37,970 bases of DNA, from NCBI GenBank assembly GCA_016787415.1, contig JAEUUT010000252.1:1-37970 (forward strand), written 5' to 3'. This DNA is from Saprospiraceae bacterium (GTDB lineage: Bacteria > Bacteroidota > Bacteroidia > Chitinophagales > Saprospiraceae). Below are positions 15,247-23,442 of the stretch, piece after piece; the first letter of the stretch is position 1, and each line of letters starts with the position of its first letter. The notes under the pieces are model-generated. The model worked only from the letters and a program-made list of their open reading frames with translations. It was not told where the DNA came from and searched no databases. The position numbers and the translations under genes are program-made.

Positions 15247-17301
15247 ATGAAAAATCTTGTTCTACTTTTTACATTTCTATGCCTGGGCATTCAACAGATA
15301 ACAGCCCAGTGCAGCCCGGATGTTACCCCTCCGGTACCTGTATGCGTGGGTACACTCCAACGCGATGTTCCCTCCAATACCGCCGAGTTTATTACCGTCA
15401 GCGCTGCCGATTTTAATGCAGGCAGCACGGATGCCTGCACCCCGTCCAACGAACTCGGGCTTTTTATCGAACTGGCGCCGCAGTCTGCCACGCCGCCGTC
15501 TACTACCACACTCCAATTGAACGCAGCCATGGCCGGTACGCATACCGTCATTTTGTGGGTAGTAGATGCTGCGGGCAACGTTTCCACTTGTGAAAACACC
15601 TTGCAGGTCGATATCTGTCAGGCTACATCGGCGCTGATTTGCAACGCGCTTGTCATGGTACAACTCGGCATCAATGGCACCTACGATTTGCAGGCATCCG
15701 ACATTCTGGAGGGCGGGCCTTATTGTGATTATGTGAACTACACTGTAAAACTCGATCAGACTGGGCCATTTGTGGAAACCTTGACACTTGATATCGATGA
15801 CGTAGGACAGCACCTGGTGACAGTAAGCAATGGTATCAACCTTTGCTGGGGAAATATCACGATAAATCCAGGTATCTACAATGAAACCTGCCCACAGTTG
15901 CATGTCGATATCGCCACGCCTTTTATTCGCCCCTGTTTTGCCGGGAAATACTATGTAAACTATGCCAATGGCAGTGTTTTTCACGTAGCGGATACGTACG
16001 TGGATGTTGCGCTGGATGAAGGCCTGGAATTTACCGGGAGCAGCCTGGCAAGCGTTGCATTGGGCAACAATGCATTTCGGTTTATGACCGGCGACCTTGC
16101 GCCGGGTGCGAGTGGAAATTTTATCATCGACTTTTTTACCCCTTGCGAGGAGGAAGTGGGCATTACCTATTGCTCGGAGGCGCATATTTTCCCCGACACG
16201 ATTTGCAGCAATGACCCGGAATGGTCGGGCGCCATTGTAAGTGTCACCGGAAGATGTGAAGATGATCAGGTGCTGCTCAGCATAAAAAACCTGGGCAACG
16301 CGCCTACCTCCCCGGGGCTCGATTACGTAGTGGTGGAAGATGTACTGATGCTGACAGGGCAACCGTTTAATCTGCCCGGTGGCGGCCAGTACGACCTCCC
16401 GGCTATCGTTGGCACCGGCGCTACCTATCGCCTGGAAGCCCAGCAGGAGCCCGGATTCCCTTACGGCGGCGTGGCATCTGTCACCATTGAAGGTTGTGGC
16501 GGCCTGCACCCAGGGCTCGTGACCGTTTTTCCTACGGAAAACAGCAACCCTGCTATTTCCAACTATTGCCGCCAAAGCACGGCATCCTTCGATCCGAATG
16601 ACAAACAGGCGCTGCCCGTGGGTGTTGGCGAGGCGCACTTTATCAAGCCCAATACGACCATTGATTATATGATTCGCTTTCAGAATACGGGTACCGACAC
16701 CGCCTTCAATGTGGTTTTGGTAGACTCACTTTCTGCCTTTTTGAGTCCGGCCAGCATACGAATGGGCGCCTCCAGTCATCCGTATACGTTCAGCATCGAT
16801 CAGGGAAATATCCTGCGCATCAAATTTGAAGACATTCAGTTGCCTTACCAGTCTATCAACGATGCGGGTTCGAACGGGTTTGTACAATTCAGCATCGCGC
16901 AAATACCCGACAACCCGGATGGCGTTCAAATTGACAATCGCGCCGCCATCTATTTTGATTTTAATGCTCCGATTATTACCAATACCACACAGCATACCAT
17001 CGGTACGCAGTTTCTGGAAAGTGTTTCGGTGAAAGAAGAAACTGCCGGATTGCCCCAACTGCAGGTGTTCCCGAACCCGTCGAGCGATGTGCTGTACTTC
17101 CAATGCGTGCAGGCATACCCCGAACCACTGAATTTTACACTTACGGATGTTTTGGGTCGTATTGTTATGAATAAAAATCATGTAACCCTGCCTATGACGC
17201 TCCGACCTGAGGCGGATTTGCTGAAACAGGGGATGTATTTCTTCCAGTTTAGCAATGGCTCTGGTCTCATACGGTGGACGGGTACGATACAGGTAAGATA
17301 A
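15247..17301 (+). CDS. T9SS-secreted surface protein with FDPNDK-type repeat domain
   Basis: 684 residues with a signal peptide (MKNLVLLFTFLCLGIQQITAQ). Residues 22-125 resemble a HYR-type beta-sandwich (TPPVPVCV...VVDAAGNVSTCENTLQVDIC). A beta-rich middle follows. Residues about 445-600 are the domain common in Saprospiraceae surface proteins, opening with ASFDPNDKQALPVGVGEAHF and containing IRFQNTGTDTAFNVVLVDSL and NRAAIYFDFNAPIITNT (DUF11-like, DUF7619 type). The last 80 residues are a T9SS type A sorting domain with LQVFPNPSSDVLYF and GMYFFQFSN. The protein should be exported through the outer membrane and held at or released from the surface. Role is probably adhesive or structural; no catalytic motif is seen. 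A strong terminator follows 20 bases after the stop. Confidence 0.92.
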   Translation: MKNLVLLFTFLCLGIQQITAQCSPDVTPPVPVCVGTLQRDVPSNTAEFITVSAADFNAGSTDACTPSNELGLFIELAPQSATPPSTTTLQLNAAMAGTHTVILWVVDAAGNVSTCENTLQVDICQATSALICNALVMVQLGINGTYDLQASDILEGGPYCDYVNYTVKLDQTGPFVETLTLDIDDVGQHLVTVSNGINLCWGNITINPGIYNETCPQLHVDIATPFIRPCFAGKYYVNYANGSVFHVADTYVDVALDEGLEFTGSSLASVALGNNAFRFMTGDLAPGASGNFIIDFFTPCEEEVGITYCSEAHIFPDTICSNDPEWSGAIVSVTGRCEDDQVLLSIKNLGNAPTSPGLDYVVVEDVLMLTGQPFNLPGGGQYDLPAIVGTGATYRLEAQQEPGFPYGGVASVTIEGCGGLHPGLVTVFPTENSNPAISNYCRQSTASFDPNDKQALPVGVGEAHFIKPNTTIDYMIRFQNTGTDTAFNVVLVDSLSAFLSPASIRMGASSHPYTFSIDQGNILRIKFEDIQLPYQSINDAGSNGFVQFSIAQIPDNPDGVQIDNRAAIYFDFNAPIITNTTQHTIGTQFLESVSVKEETAGLPQLQVFPNPSSDVLYFQCVQAYPEPLNFTLTDVLGRIVMNKNHVTLPMTLRPEADLLKQGMYFFQFSNGSGLIRWTGTIQVR

Positions 17302-17321
17302 AATCTGAGAAGCCTATCTTC

Positions 17322-17363
17322 GCTGCATGTGGTGTTTTCAACACTGCGTGCAGCATTTTTTTT
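17322..17363 (+). terminator. Rho-independent terminator after the T9SS cargo gene
   Basis: A 15-pair stem (17322-17336 with 17340-17354, three G-U pairs in RNA) with a three-base loop is followed by A and eight T residues. It ends transcription of the 15247 gene before the convergent gene at 17491. Confidence 0.88.
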
Positions 17364-17490
17364 GCTGTTTGTACATACGACTCATGATTTTTCCCATTGT
17401 GCTGTAAAGCAACCCTCCCCTTCTATTTCCCGTATGGAGGAACAATAGCCACTGTTTCATACCGGCTTGCACAGGACTTTTAGATGGTTT

Positions 17491-20013
17491 CTAACGCTGA
17501 ACCAACAGTTTTTGCACTTGATGGCCGGTTCCATCCATAATTTCCAGAAAGTACATCCCTTCGGGTTCACTCGAAAGATCAATTTCCACGGTTTCAGTAT
17601 CTTCTGTAGTCTGAAAATGCCATATCAAACGCCCTGCCTGATCATACACAGCCATTCGAATACCTTCAGGGCCTTTTAACTCGGTTTGTATCGAAAAATG
17701 ACTGGTGGATGGATTGGGGCGTACAAGCCATCTATTTTGAAACAAGTCTTCGCCTGTGAGGATATCCCTGTTTGTAAGAGTATAATTATTGATCGTTTGG
17801 CAGCCATTCGCCGCTGTTACAATACTCATGTATGTTCCTGCCGGTATGTTCCACAGATCTTCCCAAGTCCCTACCACCTGCCAGGAGTGTTTCCAGACGT
17901 ATGAGAACGGCTCGGGCGCACCCGTGGCTTCAATATTAATTTCTCCATTACTATTCCCTTGTGTCGGCTGCACAAATTCAAGTTCTGTAATAACAGGCGC
18001 CAATGTATCTGCAGAAATAGTAATACTTGCCGTGGTAGTACAAAGCATATATGGGCTGGTAACAACAACATGATAGACCCCCGGCTGGCTGACCACGGGG
18101 CTAGGTATATTGGCAGGCGTTACCATACTATCCCACAGGAATAATGGATTCGGGATATTGGTATGAGTAAGCAGTGTACTCGTAGACTGAAAACACGAAA
18201 TCGTATCATTGGATGTAGTCAGATTAACATATATATCATCGCTGATATCATCCACGAATATTGAATCTGTACCTGAACAACCTGCTATGTTATTATTCAC
18301 AGTTACTGTGTAAATTCCTGCCGTATTCACAACAGGGTTTCGCAAGTTGCTGTTAAACCCATTCGGTCCTGACCAGTTAAAACCCAGGAAATTTCCGTAA
18401 GCACTGGCATTCAATTGGGTCGTCTGGTAGCCGCACCCAATAAATCCTCCTGAGGCTGCAACTGGAATTAAGTAGGGCTCCCTTGTAATTTCAACAGTAT
18501 CAGCATGGTAGCAAAACACTGCACCTGATTTTTTTAAAGCAGTGAGGGTATATAATCCTGGGTGTGTAGCCAGATAAGTGGGTTGTAAATTCAAACTTGC
18601 GCCCGTTGTAAGGTCTCGCCAGGTAATTTGACTATATAAAGTATTAGGAAAAATACTCAATGGAATGGAAGTCCGTGCGCAATCCAGTAAAGTAACTGGA
18701 GCGTTAATCTCCGCGTAGGGATTCAAAACCAATAAATTTAGCCGGACGATTGTATCGCAACGGGTAGGGTAAACAGCAGGAAGGATTCTGGTGTATACAC
18801 CTGTACTACATGCGTTTTGGAAGCCTGGTTTAGACGAACACATCCCTGCACAAATCGTATCCCGAATATTCCATGTGTATGGATAGTACACAGTCAACTT
18901 TAAAATTGCCTTATAAGAACACCCATTCTCGTAAAAAGTCCGTGTATATGTTCCCGAAGTAGAATAGGGGATTCCAAAAAACATTACGAAATCCGGATAG
19001 CAGATGGTATCCACCAAAATGGAATCCATACGTGAAGGCTTCAAAGTGATGTTTACACAATTACTTGTAACATTCACGCAAAGAGGTCCGGTGCCAGCAT
19101 TACACATACTGCGTAATTGATTCATGGTCAACAATCCATTGGGCGCAGGTAGCGTGGTGTCCGCATCTTCCGGGTATGACACACCACAAATTGTATATGT
19201 ACCTGTGTCAAGCATAGATAAATTTACTGTGTACGGACTTCCACCAGAACTATACGTTTGTAATACATCGTCGGAAGTTCGACTGATTGCATACTTGTAA
19301 TTGTATAGAGAAGATGAAGGGGCTGAGCCACTGTTGTAGGTGGGTTGCAAATTCAGGTTCGGGTTGTCTGACGTACACCGCACCATATCTGACTGTGTCA
19401 GGTTTCCGGCATTTGCCCTGCATGCGTTCCCAACAATACCCGTTGCATCACAGAACTCAATTCCAAACCCCTTTAATTCTCCGCTGTCAATCAGGTAGTG
19501 ATCGAGAATAGAAAGTTTCCAGCGGCCGATTACAGGCCCACTCAACTGTTCAAGGCATCCAGTATGAGGGTAGTAGGTACCTGTAAAATTCTGGTTTAAG
19601 CTTAATCTCCAGGGCTGGTTGTTCTGCCAGACAGGCGATTTGCCTGCATCCGGTTGGGCAGGCAGGTCACAGCGTGTGAAACCTACATTCCAGTTAGCAA
19701 TACTGGTAATCCCATAATAACCCTCCGACCCTACAAGGGTTACTGACTGCCCATTGGGGGCGGTCAATACCATCGTCAAGTCGCCTAAATAATGATGTTC
19801 AAAAGAAAGATAGACGCGACAAACGCCCTGACCATTTTGCCCCAGTGTATCATTTGCCGCTTCATAAATAACCATATCGAAACTGCCATCAAATCCATCT
19901 GGCAGATTCTGAGGTACTGAAGTGTAGTATATAGCATTTCCATTGCTTTGAGCAGAAAGGTAAACTATTGAACAAATCATACTACACAGGAAAATATGAA
20001 AACGGCGCATCAT
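17491..20013 (-). CDS. Large T9SS-secreted protein with P/Homo B domain and PKD/Ig-like modules
   Basis: 840 residues with a signal peptide (MMRRFHIFLCSMICSIVYLSAQ). Residues about 40-180 are a proprotein-convertase P domain (LSFEHHYLGDLTMVLTAPNG, GRWKLSILDH, LKGFGIEFCD). The cysteine module that follows (ACRANAG, YTICGVSY, TLPAPNGLLTMNQLRSM) matches the 10802 gene position for position. The middle third contains Ig-like and SprB-type modules with many paired cysteines and motifs such as VNTAGIYTVTVNN and VSQPGVYHVVVTS. The C-terminus is a complete T9SS type A domain with LVRPNPSTSHFSI, VYDQAGRLIWHF and PEGMYFLEI. Likely a surface adhesin or matrix protein. It lies 153 bases after the TolC-like gene in the same direction, with no clear promoter seen between. 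Confidence 0.92.
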   Translation of the reverse strand: MMRRFHIFLCSMICSIVYLSAQSNGNAIYYTSVPQNLPDGFDGSFDMVIYEAANDTLGQNGQGVCRVYLSFEHHYLGDLTMVLTAPNGQSVTLVGSEGYYGITSIANWNVGFTRCDLPAQPDAGKSPVWQNNQPWRLSLNQNFTGTYYPHTGCLEQLSGPVIGRWKLSILDHYLIDSGELKGFGIEFCDATGIVGNACRANAGNLTQSDMVRCTSDNPNLNLQPTYNSGSAPSSSLYNYKYAISRTSDDVLQTYSSGGSPYTVNLSMLDTGTYTICGVSYPEDADTTLPAPNGLLTMNQLRSMCNAGTGPLCVNVTSNCVNITLKPSRMDSILVDTICYPDFVMFFGIPYSTSGTYTRTFYENGCSYKAILKLTVYYPYTWNIRDTICAGMCSSKPGFQNACSTGVYTRILPAVYPTRCDTIVRLNLLVLNPYAEINAPVTLLDCARTSIPLSIFPNTLYSQITWRDLTTGASLNLQPTYLATHPGLYTLTALKKSGAVFCYHADTVEITREPYLIPVAASGGFIGCGYQTTQLNASAYGNFLGFNWSGPNGFNSNLRNPVVNTAGIYTVTVNNNIAGCSGTDSIFVDDISDDIYVNLTTSNDTISCFQSTSTLLTHTNIPNPLFLWDSMVTPANIPSPVVSQPGVYHVVVTSPYMLCTTTASITISADTLAPVITELEFVQPTQGNSNGEINIEATGAPEPFSYVWKHSWQVVGTWEDLWNIPAGTYMSIVTAANGCQTINNYTLTNRDILTGEDLFQNRWLVRPNPSTSHFSIQTELKGPEGIRMAVYDQAGRLIWHFQTTEDTETVEIDLSSEPEGMYFLEIMDGTGHQVQKLLVQR

Positions 20014-20166
20014 AAAAATACAGTTATAACAATTACATATTAGAGCAAATGCCTGCGGGCCTTTACTAATTTGGATAAAAACACATAGTGAAGGTAAGGT
20101 GAATTAAATAAAAATCTCGGAAAACTGAATACGATTAATAAGTTTGGTTGAAATGAGTGGCACCAC

Positions 20167-21441
20167 TCACCACCCCGTCCCCAAATAATTCTTCCCATCG
20201 CCCACAACCCCGGCCAATTCCAGCAGGTACACATATTCCTCCGCAATATCGGCCAGAAGGCCCGCCTGGCTGACGTAGAGTTTCTGTTGGGCAATTTCCA
20301 GTTCGACAATTTCCAGCGGCAGAATTTGGTTGCGCAGCACCTGGTTGTCGAGCATTTTACGAATCAGGCTGTTGTCGATGCGATCCTGCACCGCATCGTA
20401 TTCGCGGAACAGGTTGTCGAGGCGAACCAGTTGTTGCGCCAGGTCACGGCGCGTTTCCTCCCGGGCCCAGGCGGCGTCATTCCGGGCATCTTGCAGGTCG
20501 AGGATGGCTTTCGATTTTTTAAAACGGTTGTTGGCTGGCAGTGGCACGGTAAAACCTGCGCGAATATTGAAGTTGTTGAAGGTATTGAAACGATTGGGGC
20601 GATCCAGGTACAAAGGATTTTGATAACCTACGGAGATATTGTTGAAAATCTGTCGGTTCTGGGCATTGACATAGTTCAGATTGGCCTGTTCGCGCGCCAC
20701 TTCCGAGTCTTTGAGCGCAAACAGCGGTTGCTGATCGGAAGGTAGTGTTCCAAGTAGAAGTACGCGTTTTCGAATATCGTCCAGTGTCGCCAGCCCGTTT
20801 CGGTCGATATTAGAAAAGTCGCCCGCGTATTGTTGAAGCCTGTTTTTGTGCAGGGTAAGTGTGTTATCGAGTTCCTGCAAAGTGATGCGGTTGCGGTTGC
20901 GGTCTTCTTCTACATTGACCACTTTGGGTATTTTCACATCGAGCACGCCGGTTGTCAGCATTTCCCGCAGAATGAGGTGTTCTTTTTCCAGTAGCGAGTC
21001 GAGGCGCAGGCAGGCAGCGCGTTTGGGTTCGACGAACAGGTAGCCAGCCAGCGCTTCGTATCGATCGATCAGGGCATCCTGCTGAAGGAGTCGGCCTTCG
21101 GCGCTCAAGGCTGCCACTTCGGCTGTTTTAACCTGGCGTTGTCGGCGGCGTTCGGACAGGCTGTTGAAACCCACCTGCAACTGATAGGTGTCTTCATTGC
21201 GCAAGTAGCCGTAGATGGTATCGCCGAGGACGCTGCCATTGATACCTACTCTCAGGGCAATTTGCCGCAGAAGCGGGTCTTGCATGTTCAGCCCTTGTGC
21301 AGTATGTTGAAGTGCCTGGTTTTGCTGCCAGCGCATGTCCTGCCCGGCCGTTGCCAGCACATCGGAGATCGTGAGCACCTGCGCCGGCAGGTGCTGCGAC
21401 AGGAAAAAAACGGCTGCCAGCGCCGACAAAAACTGTTTCAT
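20167..21441 (-). CDS. TolC-like outer-membrane efflux protein
   Basis: 424 residues with signal peptide MKQFLSALAAVFFLSQHLPAQ, no lipobox. Long amphipathic helices and the repeated pattern around RLLQQDALIDRYEALAGYLF and SLIRKMLDNQVLRNQILPLE fit an outer-membrane factor (OEP family), though it is divergent and short in the first repeat. A beta-barrel segment with alternating polar and hydrophobic residues (NISVGYQNPLYLDRP...NIRAGFTVPLP) is visible at about residues 265-305. Its ATG overlaps the stop of the HlyD-like gene by four bases (ATGA), so the two are translationally coupled and probably form one channel. No inner-membrane pump gene is present beside it. Confidence 0.85.
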   Translation of the reverse strand: MKQFLSALAAVFFLSQHLPAQVLTISDVLATAGQDMRWQQNQALQHTAQGLNMQDPLLRQIALRVGINGSVLGDTIYGYLRNEDTYQLQVGFNSLSERRRQRQVKTAEVAALSAEGRLLQQDALIDRYEALAGYLFVEPKRAACLRLDSLLEKEHLILREMLTTGVLDVKIPKVVNVEEDRNRNRITLQELDNTLTLHKNRLQQYAGDFSNIDRNGLATLDDIRKRVLLLGTLPSDQQPLFALKDSEVAREQANLNYVNAQNRQIFNNISVGYQNPLYLDRPNRFNTFNNFNIRAGFTVPLPANNRFKKSKAILDLQDARNDAAWAREETRRDLAQQLVRLDNLFREYDAVQDRIDNSLIRKMLDNQVLRNQILPLEIVELEIAQQKLYVSQAGLLADIAEEYVYLLELAGVVGDGKNYLGTGW

Positions 21442-22439
21442 TGGACGGCAGGTAAGGTGATGGTGATTTTCTCGGAGATATAAAAATGGTTGCTGTCGGG
21501 CAGGCTGATGTACACCTCCCGGCCCCAGGAGCGTACTTCAATAAATTTTCGGAGCCGCAGGGGCAATTCCGACATTTTGGGGTTGCTGCCGATAATTACA
21601 CCTTTGGCGCGCTCTTCCGGTCGGGCGGCAGAGGCCAGTTCGACCTCCTGTCCGATGGAAAAAGGCACATCAGCCGTTTCATGGATAAACCCGATGATGC
21701 GATTGGGCGCCAGGGGATTGATTTTGATGAGGTCGCTGTGCGCAGGTACGAGGGCATTTTGGCCAAAAAAAACGCTTTCCACATAGCCGTCGATGGGAGC
21801 GATGAGCAACAGGCGGCCGCGCTCGGCTTTGATAAAACCTATTTCAGCCTCGGAAAGCCCGGTTTTGGTGGCAGTTACGCGTTGCAGGGCCGATTGTTTG
21901 GATTCCAGCAGCCGGAGTTCCTCGCGGGCTTCGGCTTCGAGGTCGGCAATTTGTTTTTGCAGGGCAGCCGCTTCTTCCGCAGCGAGTTTGCTTTCGGGAG
22001 CGGCACGCAGGTCGCCATAAATGTTATTCCGGTAAGAGGTTTTCAGAGAATCTTCTGTACGCAGCACCCGAATTTGCGCTTTCAGTTCGCCTGTTTTGGC
22101 GCGCAGGCGGGCTGCCACGAGTTCTTTTTCCTTTTCCAGTACGGTGTGTTCTGTAGAACGTTCGGTTTCGGCGCGTGTGATTTCATTGTGGCGCTCTACC
22201 TCGCTTTTATCGAGGTCGGCACGGGTGAAAATAGCAAGGGTATCTCCCTTTTTTACCAGATCACCTATTTGCACCCTTATTTCACGCACGGCAATGTCGT
22301 GGTCAAAATTGAGTGTACGCGATTCCGTTTCGGCAATTCCAAAAAAAGTATTGCCGCTTTGCCCCTGGAAATCGCGCGCGATCCAGTAACAAGCGAAGAG
22401 TGCTGCGGGAAACAGCAGGTACAAGATATTGAATTTCAT
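21438..22439 (-). CDS. HlyD/MFP family periplasmic adaptor
   Basis: 333 residues from the ATG at 22439 (MKFNILYLLFPAALFACYWI), an N-terminal anchor helix; an upstream TTG at 22469 would overlap the preceding gene. The split biotinyl-lipoyl-like domain is visible as VREIRVQIGDLVKKGDTLAIF and LLLIAPIDGYVESVFFGQNALV, separated by a long coiled coil (about residues 70-200) rich in Glu, Lys and Ala. A beta-barrel region follows (NRIIGFIHETADVPFSIGQEVELAS). Such adaptors link an inner-membrane transporter to an outer-membrane channel. It starts 19 bases after the DUF4956 gene and overlaps the TolC-like gene, which suggests that these three act together. Confidence 0.88.
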   Translation of the reverse strand: MKFNILYLLFPAALFACYWIARDFQGQSGNTFFGIAETESRTLNFDHDIAVREIRVQIGDLVKKGDTLAIFTRADLDKSEVERHNEITRAETERSTEHTVLEKEKELVAARLRAKTGELKAQIRVLRTEDSLKTSYRNNIYGDLRAAPESKLAAEEAAALQKQIADLEAEAREELRLLESKQSALQRVTATKTGLSEAEIGFIKAERGRLLLIAPIDGYVESVFFGQNALVPAHSDLIKINPLAPNRIIGFIHETADVPFSIGQEVELASAARPEERAKGVIIGSNPKMSELPLRLRKFIEVRSWGREVYISLPDSNHFYISEKITITLPAVQ

Positions 22440-22458
22440 GCAGCGTTTCTTCAGTAGA

Positions 22459-23160
22459 TTAATCAACAAGTGCGTTTTCCACCACCGACTGTTTGCTCAG
22501 GCGGCGCACCATGATACCGCCGAGCGATTCGATGGCTTGCAGAAGTTCGAGGTTGTCGTCGTCGTCGCGCAGAATGAGGAAATACTCGCGTTCCTGAAGG
22601 ATGGCGCTGCTATTTTTCCCGGGTTCATTGCGAATGTCGTCGAGTGTGCTGCGACGGCAGTATTTTTCAAACACCTGTTCCATAGCAGGTATTTTGTCGC
22701 GGTCTTCAATACGAACGCGCAACTCCCAGATCACATGATTGCCCATGTGAAATGGGGTAAATTTGAGGCAAATAGCCACAAAACTGAAAAAAAGTGTACC
22801 CATAATGGCTATGAGAAACACATACGAGCCGCATGCAATGCCGGTGCCCAAAGCAGCGAACATAAAAATGATGTCGCGCGGGTCGCGAAACGACGTACGA
22901 AAATTGATGATCGTCAGTGCGCCCAGTATACCCAGTCCCGATGCCACCGAATCGCCGATGCTCTGCAAAATCATGGTAGCAATCAGCGAACTGAGTACCA
23001 GCGACTGGATGTAGTTGCCCGTTTTGAGCGTGGTCGGACTGGTAATCCAGTACACGAAAGCAATCAGCGTAGAACACAGAAACGCCAGCAAAAAGGTGAA
23101 CAACACCATTTCAAAGGTCGGATTCTGGATTTTGGCATATTGGGAAAAGAATTCCTGCAT
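22459..23160 (-). CDS. DUF4956 inner-membrane protein
   Basis: 233 residues from the ATG at 23160 (MQEFFSQYAKIQNPTFEMVL). The frame is open for 92 more codons upstream, but that part is a translation of octamer repeats and an inverted repeat (giving KHKNTKTLKHKNTKT) and is rejected. Four hydrophobic segments occupy about residues 16-38, 50-66 and 75-135, with the DUF4956 signature GLGILGALTIINFRTSFRDP and DIIFMFAALGTGIACGSY. A cytoplasmic C-terminal domain of about 95 residues follows. DUF4956 genes are known to sit beside CotH and polyphosphate-polymerase (VTC) genes in many bacteria; here CotH is upstream and a HlyD/TolC pair downstream, and VTC is absent from the window. Biochemical function is not established. 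Confidence 0.9.
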   Translation of the reverse strand: MQEFFSQYAKIQNPTFEMVLFTFLLAFLCSTLIAFVYWITSPTTLKTGNYIQSLVLSSLIATMILQSIGDSVASGLGILGALTIINFRTSFRDPRDIIFMFAALGTGIACGSYVFLIAIMGTLFFSFVAICLKFTPFHMGNHVIWELRVRIEDRDKIPAMEQVFEKYCRRSTLDDIRNEPGKNSSAILQEREYFLILRDDDDNLELLQAIESLGGIMVRRLSKQSVVENALVD

Positions 23161-23200
23161 GAAAAAAGGATTGGATACAGTGATAACAGTGTTTTTTGGG

Positions 23201-23256
23201 TGTTTTTGTGTTTTTGTGTTTTTGTGTTTTAGTGTTTTTGTGTTTTTGTGTTTTGG
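23201..23256. repeat. Tandem octamer array (TGTTTTTG, seven units)
   Basis: Seven 8-base units, five TGTTTTTG, one TGTTTTAG and one TGTTTTGG, run without gaps. The last four units are also part of the left arm of the inverted repeat. The array lies in the leader of the DUF4956 gene (minus strand) and contains no stop in that frame. Confidence 0.9.
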
Positions 23257-23357
23257 AGGTGCGTTGCGCTGGGCATTTGTAAAATATGGCCTGGATTTTT
23301 GGCCACGCCCAGCGCAACGCACCACCAAAATACAAAAACACCAAAACACCAAAACAC
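23224..23357. repeat. 51-base near-perfect inverted repeat (hairpin or MITE-like element)
   Basis: Left arm 23224-23274 and right arm 23307-23357 are reverse complements with four mismatches; the inner 17 bases of each arm (GGTGCGTTGCGCTGGGC) pair perfectly. The 32-base spacer holds a smaller TGGCC/GGCCA inverted repeat. The element fills most of the gap between the CotH and DUF4956 genes. It has no long T run, so it is not an ordinary terminator; a REP-type or miniature mobile element, or an RNA processing hairpin, are possible. No target-site duplication was recognised. Confidence 0.88.
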
Positions 23358-23442
23358 GCCCACATCCGGAGGCCCAAAACTTCGAAGTTTTTTCCGAATT
23401 CGGGCAAGAGTAGCCCTTTTCGTCATAAATTTTCAAAAAAGA

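Noticed and set aside
15277..16638. 453-codon minus-strand frame antisense to the T9SS cargo gene at 15247
   Set aside because: The plus-strand gene is well supported by signal peptide and domains; the antisense frame has none.
17315..17322. TATCTTCG promoter-like element on the plus strand
   Set aside because: It abuts a strong terminator and no plus-strand gene follows.
23201..23357. Repeats considered as a CRISPR array
   Set aside because: Units are contiguous 8-mers without spacers, and the larger repeat is a single inverted pair.
23161..23436. 92-codon N-terminal extension of the DUF4956 frame
   Set aside because: It translates octamer repeats and the inverted repeat into Lys/His/Asn/Thr-rich sequence; DUF4956 proteins start near the ATG at 23160.
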